Shown here piece by piece: positions 27,022 to 35,851 of a stretch of 64,000 nt of DNA. The position numbers and the translations under genes were made by a program. Origin of the DNA: JABGPL01 sp964387885 (GTDB lineage: Bacteria > Electryoneota > AABM5-125-24 > Hatepunaeales > Hatepunaeaceae); NCBI GenBank assembly GCA_964387885.1, contig CAYLYZ010000009.1, forward strand, positions 17,830 to 81,829. Reading direction: 5' to 3'. The first letter of the stretch is position 1. Every line of letters starts with the position of its first letter. The notes under the pieces are model-generated. The model did no database searches. It saw nothing but the letters and a program-made list of their open reading frames with translations, and was not told the DNA's origin.

Positions 27022-28080
27022 ATGGACAACCTAAAACTTGGTTATAGCACAAAGAAGATTAGGAGTGTTCTGGTAACCCTCATGATTTTTACTCTGTCAC
27101 TGATTGGCTGCCAATGGGATCCACCACACTCCAATCCATGGGATCAGGTCTCCCCAAGTCTGTCATTTGAGGTCTGGAGTCTGGGAATAGTTAATCAGGT
27201 TGAGGTTGTTGGAGCGACGGTTCAAATTAAAGAGCTCGGCTTATTTGCGACGACTGATTCAACAGGAACCGCATTTTTTGATAAAGTTGATCCTGGAACA
27301 TGGATGGTTGTAGCCTTCAGGGATGGGGAACAAATTCCGGACTATGCAATTGATTCAGTATTGATCACTGTGAATCCTGGACATCAAACCAAGACTATAC
27401 GGCTTGATGCTCTCCCACATTTTGCCTATTCAACGGTAAATGTACATTCATTCGAGACAGCAAATAGAGAGGTAGTTGATCATAAAATCAGACTTAAAAC
27501 AAAGGTGATTGATTCTGATGGGGATTTTGATCTAAACAGGGTAGAATGGCGCTTTAAGGATGTTTCAGATACACTGAATTACAATCAGGATAGAGACTCA
27601 GCTTTCCATGAATTCACCATACAAGAGATAGAGAGTTTAGAATTCCCATATTCAATTGCTGAAGCACAACTTGATGATTTCGATTTTGAAGCATTTGATC
27701 AACTTGGAAACTCTACTATTGTGAGTGCAGGTATTGATAATACCATTAACGTTGTACCAACAACCGTTCTGGCAATTGGACCCGAAGTCGAGTGGGTATT
27801 CGCCTGGAACCAGGAATTTAGTGATACTACTGAGTTTAAATACTTACTGAGAATATATACTCAAGGGCAACCTGAACTTGTTTATGAGAAGTATATAGTT
27901 CCAAGAGGAGCATATCGCACTTTACATCGAGTTGCAGATACGCTCATCCCGGGAACATATTTGTATTATGTATGGGTAATCGATAATTATGGTAACTTCA
28001 TACGTACTCGTCCGAGATTTATGGAAATACTTCCGGTGACTTCACCGGTAGAACAAAATCAGAAATACTTTTCAGATTGA
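27022..28080 (+). CDS. Lipoprotein with a carboxypeptidase-regulatory-like (Ig) domain
   Basis: 352 aa. The type II signal peptide ends in LSLIGC, and the mature part begins QWDPPHSNPWD. Residues about 45-130 look like a CarboxypepD_reg/PEGA-like beta-sandwich (GATVQIKELGLFATTDSTGT and DKVDPGTWMV). The rest is beta-rich with no motif I can name. It lies 18 bases before the sigma-54 activator and so is probably the first gene of the signalling operon. An envelope sensor or structural role is possible. The function is not known. Confidence 0.7.
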   Translation: MDNLKLGYSTKKIRSVLVTLMIFTLSLIGCQWDPPHSNPWDQVSPSLSFEVWSLGIVNQVEVVGATVQIKELGLFATTDSTGTAFFDKVDPGTWMVVAFRDGEQIPDYAIDSVLITVNPGHQTKTIRLDALPHFAYSTVNVHSFETANREVVDHKIRLKTKVIDSDGDFDLNRVEWRFKDVSDTLNYNQDRDSAFHEFTIQEIESLEFPYSIAEAQLDDFDFEAFDQLGNSTIVSAGIDNTINVVPTTVLAIGPEVEWVFAWNQEFSDTTEFKYLLRIYTQGQPELVYEKYIVPRGAYRTLHRVADTLIPGTYLYYVWVIDNYGNFIRTRPRFMEILPVTSPVEQNQKYFSD

Positions 28081-28098
28081 AATGAAAAAGGAACAGCC

Positions 28099-29562
28099 AT
28101 GACAAAAATCGCTACTCCACCCCCTCCGGTAATTGAACCGGGACGTAGCGCAACAAGGGAAGATGTTGTCCGATTATTAAATACCGTACTCGGACTTTCT
28201 GTCGAAATGATGAATGCCGATCGGGGAGTAGTCATCTTCCGTGAAGCCGATAAATACGAAATAATGGCTTCAAAGAACTTCCCGCCTGATAAAACACCGA
28301 CACTTGAGGAGTTATCTGCAAGTGTTATCGATAAAGTAATCAACACTGCTTCTCCTCTTCTCACTCATGATGCCCTGACGGATCCACGCTTTGATACATC
28401 TGCAAGTGTTATTCTCCATCAGATTACTTCGATAATCTGCGTCCCATTGTGGAATGATGATGAGGTAATCGGCGTCATTTATCTCGACAGTCGGATGAAT
28501 CGTCAGAGGTTTACAGAAGACAACCTCAACTTTATAAATATTTTTGGCAGAATGGCTGCAATTGCAGTTGATTATGCCCGGAGTTATGGTGAGCTCTATG
28601 ACGAGAAACAGCGGCTTCAGACTGAACTTCGCACCTCATGGACATTCGACGAAATAACAGGGCGCAGTCCAAGAATGCTCGAAGTATTCAACTTAATGCG
28701 CAGGGTAATGAATTCTGATATTTCCGTATTGCTTGAGGGTGAAAGCGGAACCGGTAAGGAATTGGTCGCGAGAGCTTTGCACTACAATGGACCTCGTCGG
28801 GATAAGTCGTTTGTAGCACAGTTTTGCGGAAATTTATCTGAAAACCTGCTCGAGAGCGAATTGTTCGGGCACAAAAAAGGTTCTTTCACAGGAGCAATTT
28901 CAGATAAGAAGGGTCTCTTTGAGATCGCAGATGGAGGAACCTTCTTCCTCGATGAAATTGCCGACATCAGTCCTGCAATTCAGGCGAAACTATTGCGCGT
29001 AATTCAGGAAGGTGAAATCAGGAGAGTTGGAGATACCGACGCACTGAATGTCAACGTAAGAATTATTTCTGCTACAAATAAAGACCTTAAAGCTGAAGTT
29101 GAATCCGGTAGGTTCAGGGAAGACCTTTTCTACAGGCTGAATGTTATCACAATCGATCTGCCACCTCTGCGGGATAGAACCGGTGACATACCCTTACTCG
29201 TCAGGCATTTCCTTTCCCGATTCGCAGAAAAGAACAAGATGCCGGTTAAAAAAGTATCTCCGAAAGCTGTCCAGGCTCTTTCAAACTACTCCTGGCCAGG
29301 AAACGTCAGAGAGCTTGAAAACACTATCGAACGTGCATTAATCCTTGCAGAAAAAGATACAATCGATGTCCAGGACCTCTTCATACCGGAAGCAGAAGCA
29401 TTATCTGAGAAACCGAAAACACTGAAGGACTATGAAAGGGAAATTGTCCTGAAAGTCCTTGAAGACTGCGGAGGAAACAAAACAAAAACTTCAGAGATAC
29501 TTGGAGTATCTCTACGCTGGCTCCATTATAAATTGAGCGAATGGAAAAAACAGAACACATAA
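28099..29562 (+). CDS. GAF-domain sigma-54 enhancer-binding protein
   Basis: 487 aa. A GAF sensor domain (about 20-175) precedes a sigma-54 AAA+ domain with Walker A GESGTGKE, GSFTGA (a Ser variant of the GAFTGA loop that contacts sigma-54), Walker B GGTFFLDEI and FREDLFYRLNV. The C-terminus is a Fis-type HTH (KTSEILGVSLRWLHYKL). It activates sigma-54-dependent transcription in response to a small molecule bound by GAF (family knowledge). Its last 22 bases overlap the kinase gene, so both proteins are probably made from one message. Confidence 0.9.
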   Translation: MTKIATPPPPVIEPGRSATREDVVRLLNTVLGLSVEMMNADRGVVIFREADKYEIMASKNFPPDKTPTLEELSASVIDKVINTASPLLTHDALTDPRFDTSASVILHQITSIICVPLWNDDEVIGVIYLDSRMNRQRFTEDNLNFINIFGRMAAIAVDYARSYGELYDEKQRLQTELRTSWTFDEITGRSPRMLEVFNLMRRVMNSDISVLLEGESGTGKELVARALHYNGPRRDKSFVAQFCGNLSENLLESELFGHKKGSFTGAISDKKGLFEIADGGTFFLDEIADISPAIQAKLLRVIQEGEIRRVGDTDALNVNVRIISATNKDLKAEVESGRFREDLFYRLNVITIDLPPLRDRTGDIPLLVRHFLSRFAEKNKMPVKKVSPKAVQALSNYSWPGNVRELENTIERALILAEKDTIDVQDLFIPEAEALSEKPKTLKDYEREIVLKVLEDCGGNKTKTSEILGVSLRWLHYKLSEWKKQNT

Positions 29563-31373
29563 GCCAGTATTTAATAGAGCAGGAAATTGCTCAAAGCAGT
29601 ATTTGTTCCGTTTATCGCGCAACCGATGAAAAGCTTCAACGTCCGGTTCTAATTAAGAAACTTCATCCTCAAATGGCACGTGAGGAGGATATTCGGAATC
29701 GATTTGAACGAGAAGCTCGAGTCTGTGCATTTTTGAACCACAATAATATTGTGAGCATTTACGATTATCATGCTGATCCAGAACTCAGTATGCTCGTTCT
29801 TGAATTTGTTATGGGTCAGAGCCTCAGTGCTTTAATGAGGTCATGCACGCAAATCGACTGGAAAATAGGATTGTCAGTATTATTTGGTGTCTTGAAAGGG
29901 TTGGCATTTGCCCACTCAAAGGGTGTGGTACACAGGGATATAAAACCGGATAATATTCTCATTGCAAGCGAAGGTCAGGTGAAAATTACCGATTTTGGAC
30001 TGGCGACTTTGGAGGACGCGCCTAAACTTACCCGTCAGGGACAGATCATCGGGACACCTGCATACCTGCCTCCGGAAGGAGTCACTGGTGAGCCTATAGA
30101 TGCTCGTAGTGACCTTTTTTCTCTTGGTGCAACACTCTATGAAATCCTCACCGGGAAATCCGCTTTTCACGGTGAAAACTTTTCAGCAACCATTAACCTG
30201 ATCCTAAAACATAATCCTGATCCTCCCTCCAAAGTTGTGGCTGAAATACCGTTAGAGTTCGATCAGATTATTATGCGGTTGATCGAGAAACGCCCAAATC
30301 AGCGCTATGCTACTGCTGAGCAGGCATTAGAAGAGGTTCGAAAAGTCGCGCAGCAGTATCAAATCTCTCTTGAACCTCCCGCGATAAAAGAATTTCTCGA
30401 AACCACTCCGGAAATTTCACCTGTTCCTCCCGAGTACACATCCTCAGGTATCACTTCGGCATCAACATCCATGACCTTAAGAAGTCGGACTTCAATCGGT
30501 ATCAATTCTAATACATTGAGTGTTCAACCAGAAAAAAAACCAAATAGGATTGGGCTCTTCTCAGGCATTGTGGTAATAATTGCAGTGGCGATGTTCTTTG
30601 GGTATCAGCAATGGTTTAAACCGGCCATGAACGAACCTGCGATTATACCCAATGATTCCGAAAAGACTGTTAAAGAATCCGTACAAAATTCAACTGATGA
30701 GGAAGTAGAAGAAAAACAACAGATTGCAGATGACGAGAAAACAGAAAATAAAAAAACGCTAGTTTCAAACCCTGAAAAGAATATTCCCCCCATTATCCCG
30801 GAAAAACCTGAGCAAGGTAAACATCCTCAGGACCCGAATCAGGATAAAGAGGTGAACATAGCAAAGAATGATGATCCGATTGAGGAAACACCCAACACTA
30901 CTGAAAACTCAAATACTTCACCAATTGATTCTGATCTGCCGGGAAGCCTGAAACTCGTGACCAAGCAATGGGCAAATATATTTGTTGATGGTGTTGCATA
31001 TGGCCAAACACCTCTGCGGGAACCCATTGAATTAAGTCCGGGAAAACACAGGATAATGTTGAGTAATAACGTATTTCCCACTCCTGTTTTCATACCAATT
31101 GATATAGAGTCGGGGGAAGATATTGATATGCAGGTTGATTTAACCACCCATTTCGCAACAGTGAGAATACTATCAGTGAAACCCTGGGCGGAAGTTTTCA
31201 TAGATGATGTCTCTTATGGAATGACACCTCGAGCAAAACCTATTTTCCTGGCGTTTGGAAAACACATTCTGGAATTGCGCAACCCGGGTTATCCTATCTG
31301 GAGGGAGGAATTTGAATTATCTACTGAAGTACGCTCGCGAGAAATAGTTGCAAATTTAGCAAAAGGTAAATAA
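29541..31373 (+). CDS. PknB-type Ser/Thr protein kinase with PEGA domains
   Basis: 610 aa. The kinase domain (about 10-270) has VVHRDIKPDNIL, KITDFGLA and GTPAYLPPE, so the active site is complete. A single membrane helix (GIVVIIAVAMFFGY, about 340-355) is followed by a long Glu/Lys/Pro-rich periplasmic linker and two PEGA domains (about 465-530 and 535-605, each with the W-A-x-(I/V)-F-(V/I)-D core). It probably senses envelope state and phosphorylates cytoplasmic partners, perhaps the overlapping sigma-54 activator (inference). Confidence 0.9.
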   Translation: MEKTEHISQYLIEQEIAQSSICSVYRATDEKLQRPVLIKKLHPQMAREEDIRNRFEREARVCAFLNHNNIVSIYDYHADPELSMLVLEFVMGQSLSALMRSCTQIDWKIGLSVLFGVLKGLAFAHSKGVVHRDIKPDNILIASEGQVKITDFGLATLEDAPKLTRQGQIIGTPAYLPPEGVTGEPIDARSDLFSLGATLYEILTGKSAFHGENFSATINLILKHNPDPPSKVVAEIPLEFDQIIMRLIEKRPNQRYATAEQALEEVRKVAQQYQISLEPPAIKEFLETTPEISPVPPEYTSSGITSASTSMTLRSRTSIGINSNTLSVQPEKKPNRIGLFSGIVVIIAVAMFFGYQQWFKPAMNEPAIIPNDSEKTVKESVQNSTDEEVEEKQQIADDEKTENKKTLVSNPEKNIPPIIPEKPEQGKHPQDPNQDKEVNIAKNDDPIEETPNTTENSNTSPIDSDLPGSLKLVTKQWANIFVDGVAYGQTPLREPIELSPGKHRIMLSNNVFPTPVFIPIDIESGEDIDMQVDLTTHFATVRILSVKPWAEVFIDDVSYGMTPRAKPIFLAFGKHILELRNPGYPIWREEFELSTEVRSREIVANLAKGK

Positions 31374-31390
31374 CTCGAGGCATAAGTCAG

Positions 31391-32041
31391 GTGTTATTTC
31401 GACTGCTGACATCTCTGGTATTTCCCCATTACTGCCCATCTTGTAAAGGGGAGTGTTTTGAAGGTGAAGGACTGATATGCTCGAAATGCTGGAAATGCCT
31501 TGAAGATTTTAAAGCCTATTGGCGGTTAAAAGATCCCAATCTCAGGGAACGAAGTAATATTGCATTCACATACAATAACCTCGCTCGATTACTCGTACTT
31601 CATATGAAGTTTTATGGAAGGATGGATATCGCTGAAAGACTGGGTTCAGTGCTATATGAGAGATTCTATCCGGTACTTAAGCAAAAGAGATTTGATGCTG
31701 TGATTCCAGTACCTTTGCATTCGGTCAGAATCAGAGAACGTGGATTTAACCAGAGCGAAATAATTGCTGCACGATTGGCAGAAAAGCTAAAAGTTAAAAT
31801 CAGAAGCGATATATTAATCAGGGTAAAAAACACTCGACCTCAATCGAGATTATCAAATCAGGAGCGTGAGAATAATGTGATTGGAGCATTTGAATCCCAA
31901 TCAGCAGCGGAGGATATACCAGAGGGAAGTGTCTTATTGGTTGATGATGTTTTTCACACCGGTTCTACACTGAAAGGATGTATATCTGCTTTGAAAGACA
32001 TTGGAGTAAAGGATATAAGGATTTTGGCTGCTTTTGGCTAA
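31391..32041 (+). CDS. ComF-family phosphoribosyltransferase-like protein
   Basis: 216 aa with a GTG start at 31391. An N-terminal zinc ribbon (CPSCKGECFEG, then CSKCW) is followed by a type I PRTase domain with the PRPP loop VLLVDDVFHTGSTL. ComF proteins take part in DNA uptake (natural transformation), possibly with PriA. It is embedded in the signalling operon, 17 bases after the kinase. No other competence gene is visible in the window. Confidence 0.85.
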   Translation: MLFRLLTSLVFPHYCPSCKGECFEGEGLICSKCWKCLEDFKAYWRLKDPNLRERSNIAFTYNNLARLLVLHMKFYGRMDIAERLGSVLYERFYPVLKQKRFDAVIPVPLHSVRIRERGFNQSEIIAARLAEKLKVKIRSDILIRVKNTRPQSRLSNQERENNVIGAFESQSAAEDIPEGSVLLVDDVFHTGSTLKGCISALKDIGVKDIRILAAFG

Positions 32042-32095
32042 TTGAAACCCTGTTCACAACCGGTTTATTTAACTGGTTTTACGGCAAACAAAGAG

Positions 32096-33829
32096 ATGGC
32101 AAGAATGAAGAAAGAATCCGAAGATAAAAACCTGAACCTGACAAATTCGGCAGAAGGTGCAAATGATCAACCGCTTGAATTATCAGAACACCCACGGGTC
32201 AATCTATTACTGAACGATGTTGTCAGTCGATTGAAAGAATACACAGAAAATCAAACAGATCGACTGAATGAGCTGATGAAAATCGGGGTGGCTCTATCAT
32301 CTACTCGAGACACAAACAAGCTCCTCGAGATGATAGTCGATAAGGCTCGTCAATTCACAAATGCCGATGGTGGAACTCTTTATCTCGTAAATGAAGAGGA
32401 ACATGTCTTAAATTTCTCTATCCTGCAGAACACATCTCAGGGTACCCGTCAGGGTGGTGCAACCGGAGTGGAAATTACGCTCGCTCCAGTGCCTCTGATC
32501 GTAGATGACAAACCAAACTACAAAAATGTCAGTGCTTATGTTGCGAATGTTGGGGAACCGGTCAATATCCCAGATGTGTATGAGGTTGATGGTTTCGATT
32601 TCAGTGGTGTTCGGGCTTATGACAAGCACACCAACTACCTGTCGAAATCAATGTTAGTTATCCCAATGAGGAATTACAAAGAAGAGATTATCGGTGTCCT
32701 GCAACTGATTAATGCGCAGGATCCATCCACCGGAGAAGTAATCGCGTTTGCAAATGAGTATCAAATATTGACAGAAGCTCTTGCGTCACAGGCAGCTGTT
32801 GCACTGGATAACGCGACTCTTATCCATGAGCTGCAGGAATTGTTCGAATCCTTTATTCGCACGATTGCTGCTGCAATTGACGAAAAATCACCATATACAG
32901 GCGGGCATATTGAGCGAGTTGCAAATTTAACAATGGAACTCGCAAAAAGGATCAATGCTGCCACTGAAGGGCCATTTGCAGATGTTGAGTTTAGTGAAGA
33001 TGAATTGACGGAATTGAGGCTGGCTGCATGGCTCCATGATACTGGCAAAATTACTACTCCGGAATATGTTATTGACAAAAGGACAAAGCTCGAAACAATA
33101 TTTGATCGATTGGAGCTTGTGCGGATGAGGTTTGAAGTAGCAATTTCAAACGAAAAAATCCGGGTTCTTGAAGCCAGGATTAAAACCGGTGAAGCCTCCG
33201 CAAAAGCTGAAGGTCGGGAGGCTGAGGTTATTGATGATGAGGAGGCAATTACGAAATTGGCGGATGATTATGACTTTATCTCCAGTAACAATGCGACTTC
33301 AGAATTCGTCTCAGACGAAAAACTTGATAGAATTAAAAATATTGCTTCCAGGAAGGTCAACACATCAATCGGAGTGGAATCACTGTTAACTGCCAACGAG
33401 TTGTACAATCTGAGTATCAGGAAAATGAACCTGACGACCGAAGAGCGGGAAACGATTAATAACCACGCTACAATGACGTTCAAGCTCCTTGAAGAATTGC
33501 CGTTCCCGAAGAATCAGAAAGATGTACCGTTCATCGCCAGTTCGCATCATGAAAAGTTAAATGGCAAAGGATATCCTCGCGGTTTGGATGAAAATGAAAT
33601 TCCACTAACTGTTCGAATTCTTACCCTCGCTGACGTGTTCGAAGCCCTGACATCTTCAGATCGACCATATAAAGAACCTAAAAAGCTCTCTCAGGTCGTC
33701 CGTATACTTGGCTTCACGGTGAAAGACGGTGAAATGGACCCGGATCTCGTAGACTTTTTCCTGAACGAAAAGATGCACATTGAATACGCTAAAGAACACC
33801 TGAAACCTGAAATGATTGATATTGAGTAG
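32096..33829 (+). CDS. GAF - HD-GYP phosphodiesterase
   Basis: About 577 aa. A start at ATG 32096 or 32105 is preferred over an upstream TTG. A GAF domain (about 60-245) precedes an HD-GYP domain with GGHIERVANL, HDTGK and HHEKLNGKGYP. All metal and substrate motifs are present, so it should hydrolyse cyclic di-GMP or a related cyclic dinucleotide. About 100 extra, charged residues lie between HDTGK and the GYP motif, much more than usual. They contain VLEARIKTGEASAKAEGRE and may form a coiled coil. It is in the operon with prmC, 5 bases downstream. Confidence 0.85.
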   Translation: MARMKKESEDKNLNLTNSAEGANDQPLELSEHPRVNLLLNDVVSRLKEYTENQTDRLNELMKIGVALSSTRDTNKLLEMIVDKARQFTNADGGTLYLVNEEEHVLNFSILQNTSQGTRQGGATGVEITLAPVPLIVDDKPNYKNVSAYVANVGEPVNIPDVYEVDGFDFSGVRAYDKHTNYLSKSMLVIPMRNYKEEIIGVLQLINAQDPSTGEVIAFANEYQILTEALASQAAVALDNATLIHELQELFESFIRTIAAAIDEKSPYTGGHIERVANLTMELAKRINAATEGPFADVEFSEDELTELRLAAWLHDTGKITTPEYVIDKRTKLETIFDRLELVRMRFEVAISNEKIRVLEARIKTGEASAKAEGREAEVIDDEEAITKLADDYDFISSNNATSEFVSDEKLDRIKNIASRKVNTSIGVESLLTANELYNLSIRKMNLTTEERETINNHATMTFKLLEELPFPKNQKDVPFIASSHHEKLNGKGYPRGLDENEIPLTVRILTLADVFEALTSSDRPYKEPKKLSQVVRILGFTVKDGEMDPDLVDFFLNEKMHIEYAKEHLKPEMIDIE

Positions 33830-33834
33830 CTGGC

Positions 33835-34719
33835 ATGTCATCTGAAACAATCGGGGCTGAGCTGATAAGGGTAGAAAAATCGCTTGAGGAGGCCAACATC
33901 CTGAGCCCCCGAAGACATGCTGAGTTGATACTTCAATCGGCAATTAACCTTGACAGAACATCGCTATACCTGAATGCTCGTAACGCCATTTCGGATGAAA
34001 AAAAAACCGAAATAAACAAATTGCTCAAGCGACGGCTTGAAGGTGAGCCCATCCAGTATATTACCGGATGGGCTCCTTTTTATGGCAGGAAGTTAGAGAT
34101 TTATGATGGAGTCTTCATCCCCCGCTTTGACACTGAATTATTAATCGAAAGATTTCTCGTCTATTATAATTCCCTACCCGAATCTGTTGAAATTGTCAAC
34201 GTACTCGATTTATGCTGCGGCAGCGGAGCAATCGGATTAACCATTGCTGCTGAAGCTCCGAAAGCGAATGTAACGCTAATCGACATTTCAAGGGATGCTC
34301 TCGAGTGTACACAATCAAATGCAAAATCATTCGGAGTGGAGGCTCAAACTAAAGTCCTGAAATGGGACGCCCTTAAAGAACCTCCTGAAGATTGGACAAA
34401 CCACTTCAATTGTATAGTAGCCAATCCACCATACATTCCAGTCTCCGACATGCAAAAACTCCATCCCGATGTCCAACAGGAACCTCATACTGCTTTAACC
34501 GATGGAGGAGACGGTCTGAAGTTCTATCGTCACTGGATCAAAATCCTACCGGTATTGCTTATCGCGGAAGGTTACTTTTTAACAGAGATTGGAGACAATG
34601 CAAGTGAGGATGTTAGTCGGATAATTGCGGAGAGGTTTGACGCAGTTGAGGTTTATAAGGATTTGAGTGGTTTGGTGCGAGTTGTGGAAGGAAGATCAAT
34701 GTTACCCGAACGCATGTAA
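33835..34719 (+). CDS. prmC: Release factor glutamine methyltransferase
   Basis: 294 aa. It methylates the GGQ glutamine of release factors RF1/RF2 using SAM. The N-terminal helical domain ends with EGEPIQYITGWAPFYGR. The SAM motif is VLDLCCGSGAIGL and the catalytic motif is ANPPYIPVSD (NPPY). Length and order match the family. It is the last gene of the packed signalling operon. No odd features. Confidence 0.93.
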   Translation: MSSETIGAELIRVEKSLEEANILSPRRHAELILQSAINLDRTSLYLNARNAISDEKKTEINKLLKRRLEGEPIQYITGWAPFYGRKLEIYDGVFIPRFDTELLIERFLVYYNSLPESVEIVNVLDLCCGSGAIGLTIAAEAPKANVTLIDISRDALECTQSNAKSFGVEAQTKVLKWDALKEPPEDWTNHFNCIVANPPYIPVSDMQKLHPDVQQEPHTALTDGGDGLKFYRHWIKILPVLLIAEGYFLTEIGDNASEDVSRIIAERFDAVEVYKDLSGLVRVVEGRSMLPERM

Positions 34720-34886
34720 TCCGGAGATTGTAAACTGACCAGACCACGAATTAAACAAAATCAGTCAGAATAAAATTCCGATAAAGACCTCCAATTTAGA
34801 ATAACTGATTGGTTTGAATCTGCTTTTAACATTCTTAAATTAATGGAACATAATTTACAGTTTTCTTTCAATCGGGAGGAACAAAT

Positions 34887-35564
34887 TTGAGAGTTCACAA
34901 AATTGAATCTGATTCACATATTAGCTTTCAAACATCCTGTTGGTATGTTACGTTTCTCCTTATAATTGTTTCTTTTTTCGGAGTGTATCCCATGACGGGT
35001 TGTTGCAGCAATCAAGCCGGTGTTGTAGGGCTTGAATTTGGAAGTTCAGCACCAGATTTTAATCTTCCGAATGTCGATGGTAAATTGGTTTCCCTTGATG
35101 ACTATCGTGGCAAAGTTAAGGCATTAGTAGTCGTATTCTGGTGTAATCATTGTCCTTACGTTATTAAAAGTGAAGACAAAATGATTTCTCTGGGAAACGA
35201 ATTTTTGAATAAAGAAGTCGGATTTGTCCTTATTTCAGCGAATGATACGGTTAATTACCCACAGGACAGTCCGAGCAGAATGAGAGAGAGAGCTGAAGCA
35301 AAGAATTATCCGTTCCCTTACCTGTTCAATGAGGATCAGACTGCACCCAAAGCATACGGAGCTCAAGTCACCCCCCACGTCTTTCTCTTTGATGGTGAAA
35401 TGAAACTGAGATATCGTGGTGCAATTGATGATAATATGAATGGTGACAAACCTGAAACGATATCTCATTTAAAAGATGCCATTGACGCGATCCTTTCAGG
35501 CTCACCTGATAAAATTGATGTACAGGATACGAAGCCGATTGGATGTTCAATGAAGTGGAAGTAA
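34887..35564 (+). CDS. AhpC/TSA-type thioredoxin-like redoxin, exported
   Basis: 225 aa with a TTG start at 34887, six bases after GGGAGGA. An N-terminal hydrophobic helix (about 18-36) suggests membrane anchoring or export. MTGCCSNQAG follows and could be lipobox-like. The thioredoxin-fold domain shows FGSSAPDFNLPNVDG and the redox motif FWCNHCPYV (CxxC). Family members of this CNHCPY type are thiol-disulfide or peroxiredoxin-like proteins. It is probably involved in oxidative protection or disulfide handling in the periplasm. Confidence 0.82.
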   Translation: MRVHKIESDSHISFQTSCWYVTFLLIIVSFFGVYPMTGCCSNQAGVVGLEFGSSAPDFNLPNVDGKLVSLDDYRGKVKALVVVFWCNHCPYVIKSEDKMISLGNEFLNKEVGFVLISANDTVNYPQDSPSRMRERAEAKNYPFPYLFNEDQTAPKAYGAQVTPHVFLFDGEMKLRYRGAIDDNMNGDKPETISHLKDAIDAILSGSPDKIDVQDTKPIGCSMKWK

Positions 35565-35587
35565 CTCTTTGATTCCAAAAATTAATT

Positions 35588-35640
35588 CACCCGGTATGCA
35601 CCATATTCGCAATGGTGAAGGCTTTTCGGGTGGATTTTCT
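35588..35640 (+). terminator. Possible nested-stem terminator
   Basis: Outer arms CACCCG/CGGGTG and inner arms CACCAT/ATGGTG are followed by a T-rich tail. It lies 23 bases after the redoxin stop. A second perfect-with-wobble hairpin (ATTGTGCGGTT arms, loop TAATG) follows at 35647-35673. Confidence 0.5.
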
Positions 35641-35851
35641 TGTGGAATTGTGCGGTTTAATGAACTGCACAATCATAATACTCATATTATCAACCAATTA
35701 ACATCAAGAGCATAATAACAGGTATGCTTTTTGCAGGTTGATTGGATTAAAGTGAATGTTAACCAACTTTTAACCTTGTTTGTCTGAATTTGAATCTGGT
35801 TAGTACACTCATGTTTTGTCCAGCTTTTCATGTCATCGAATGGAGGAGTTC

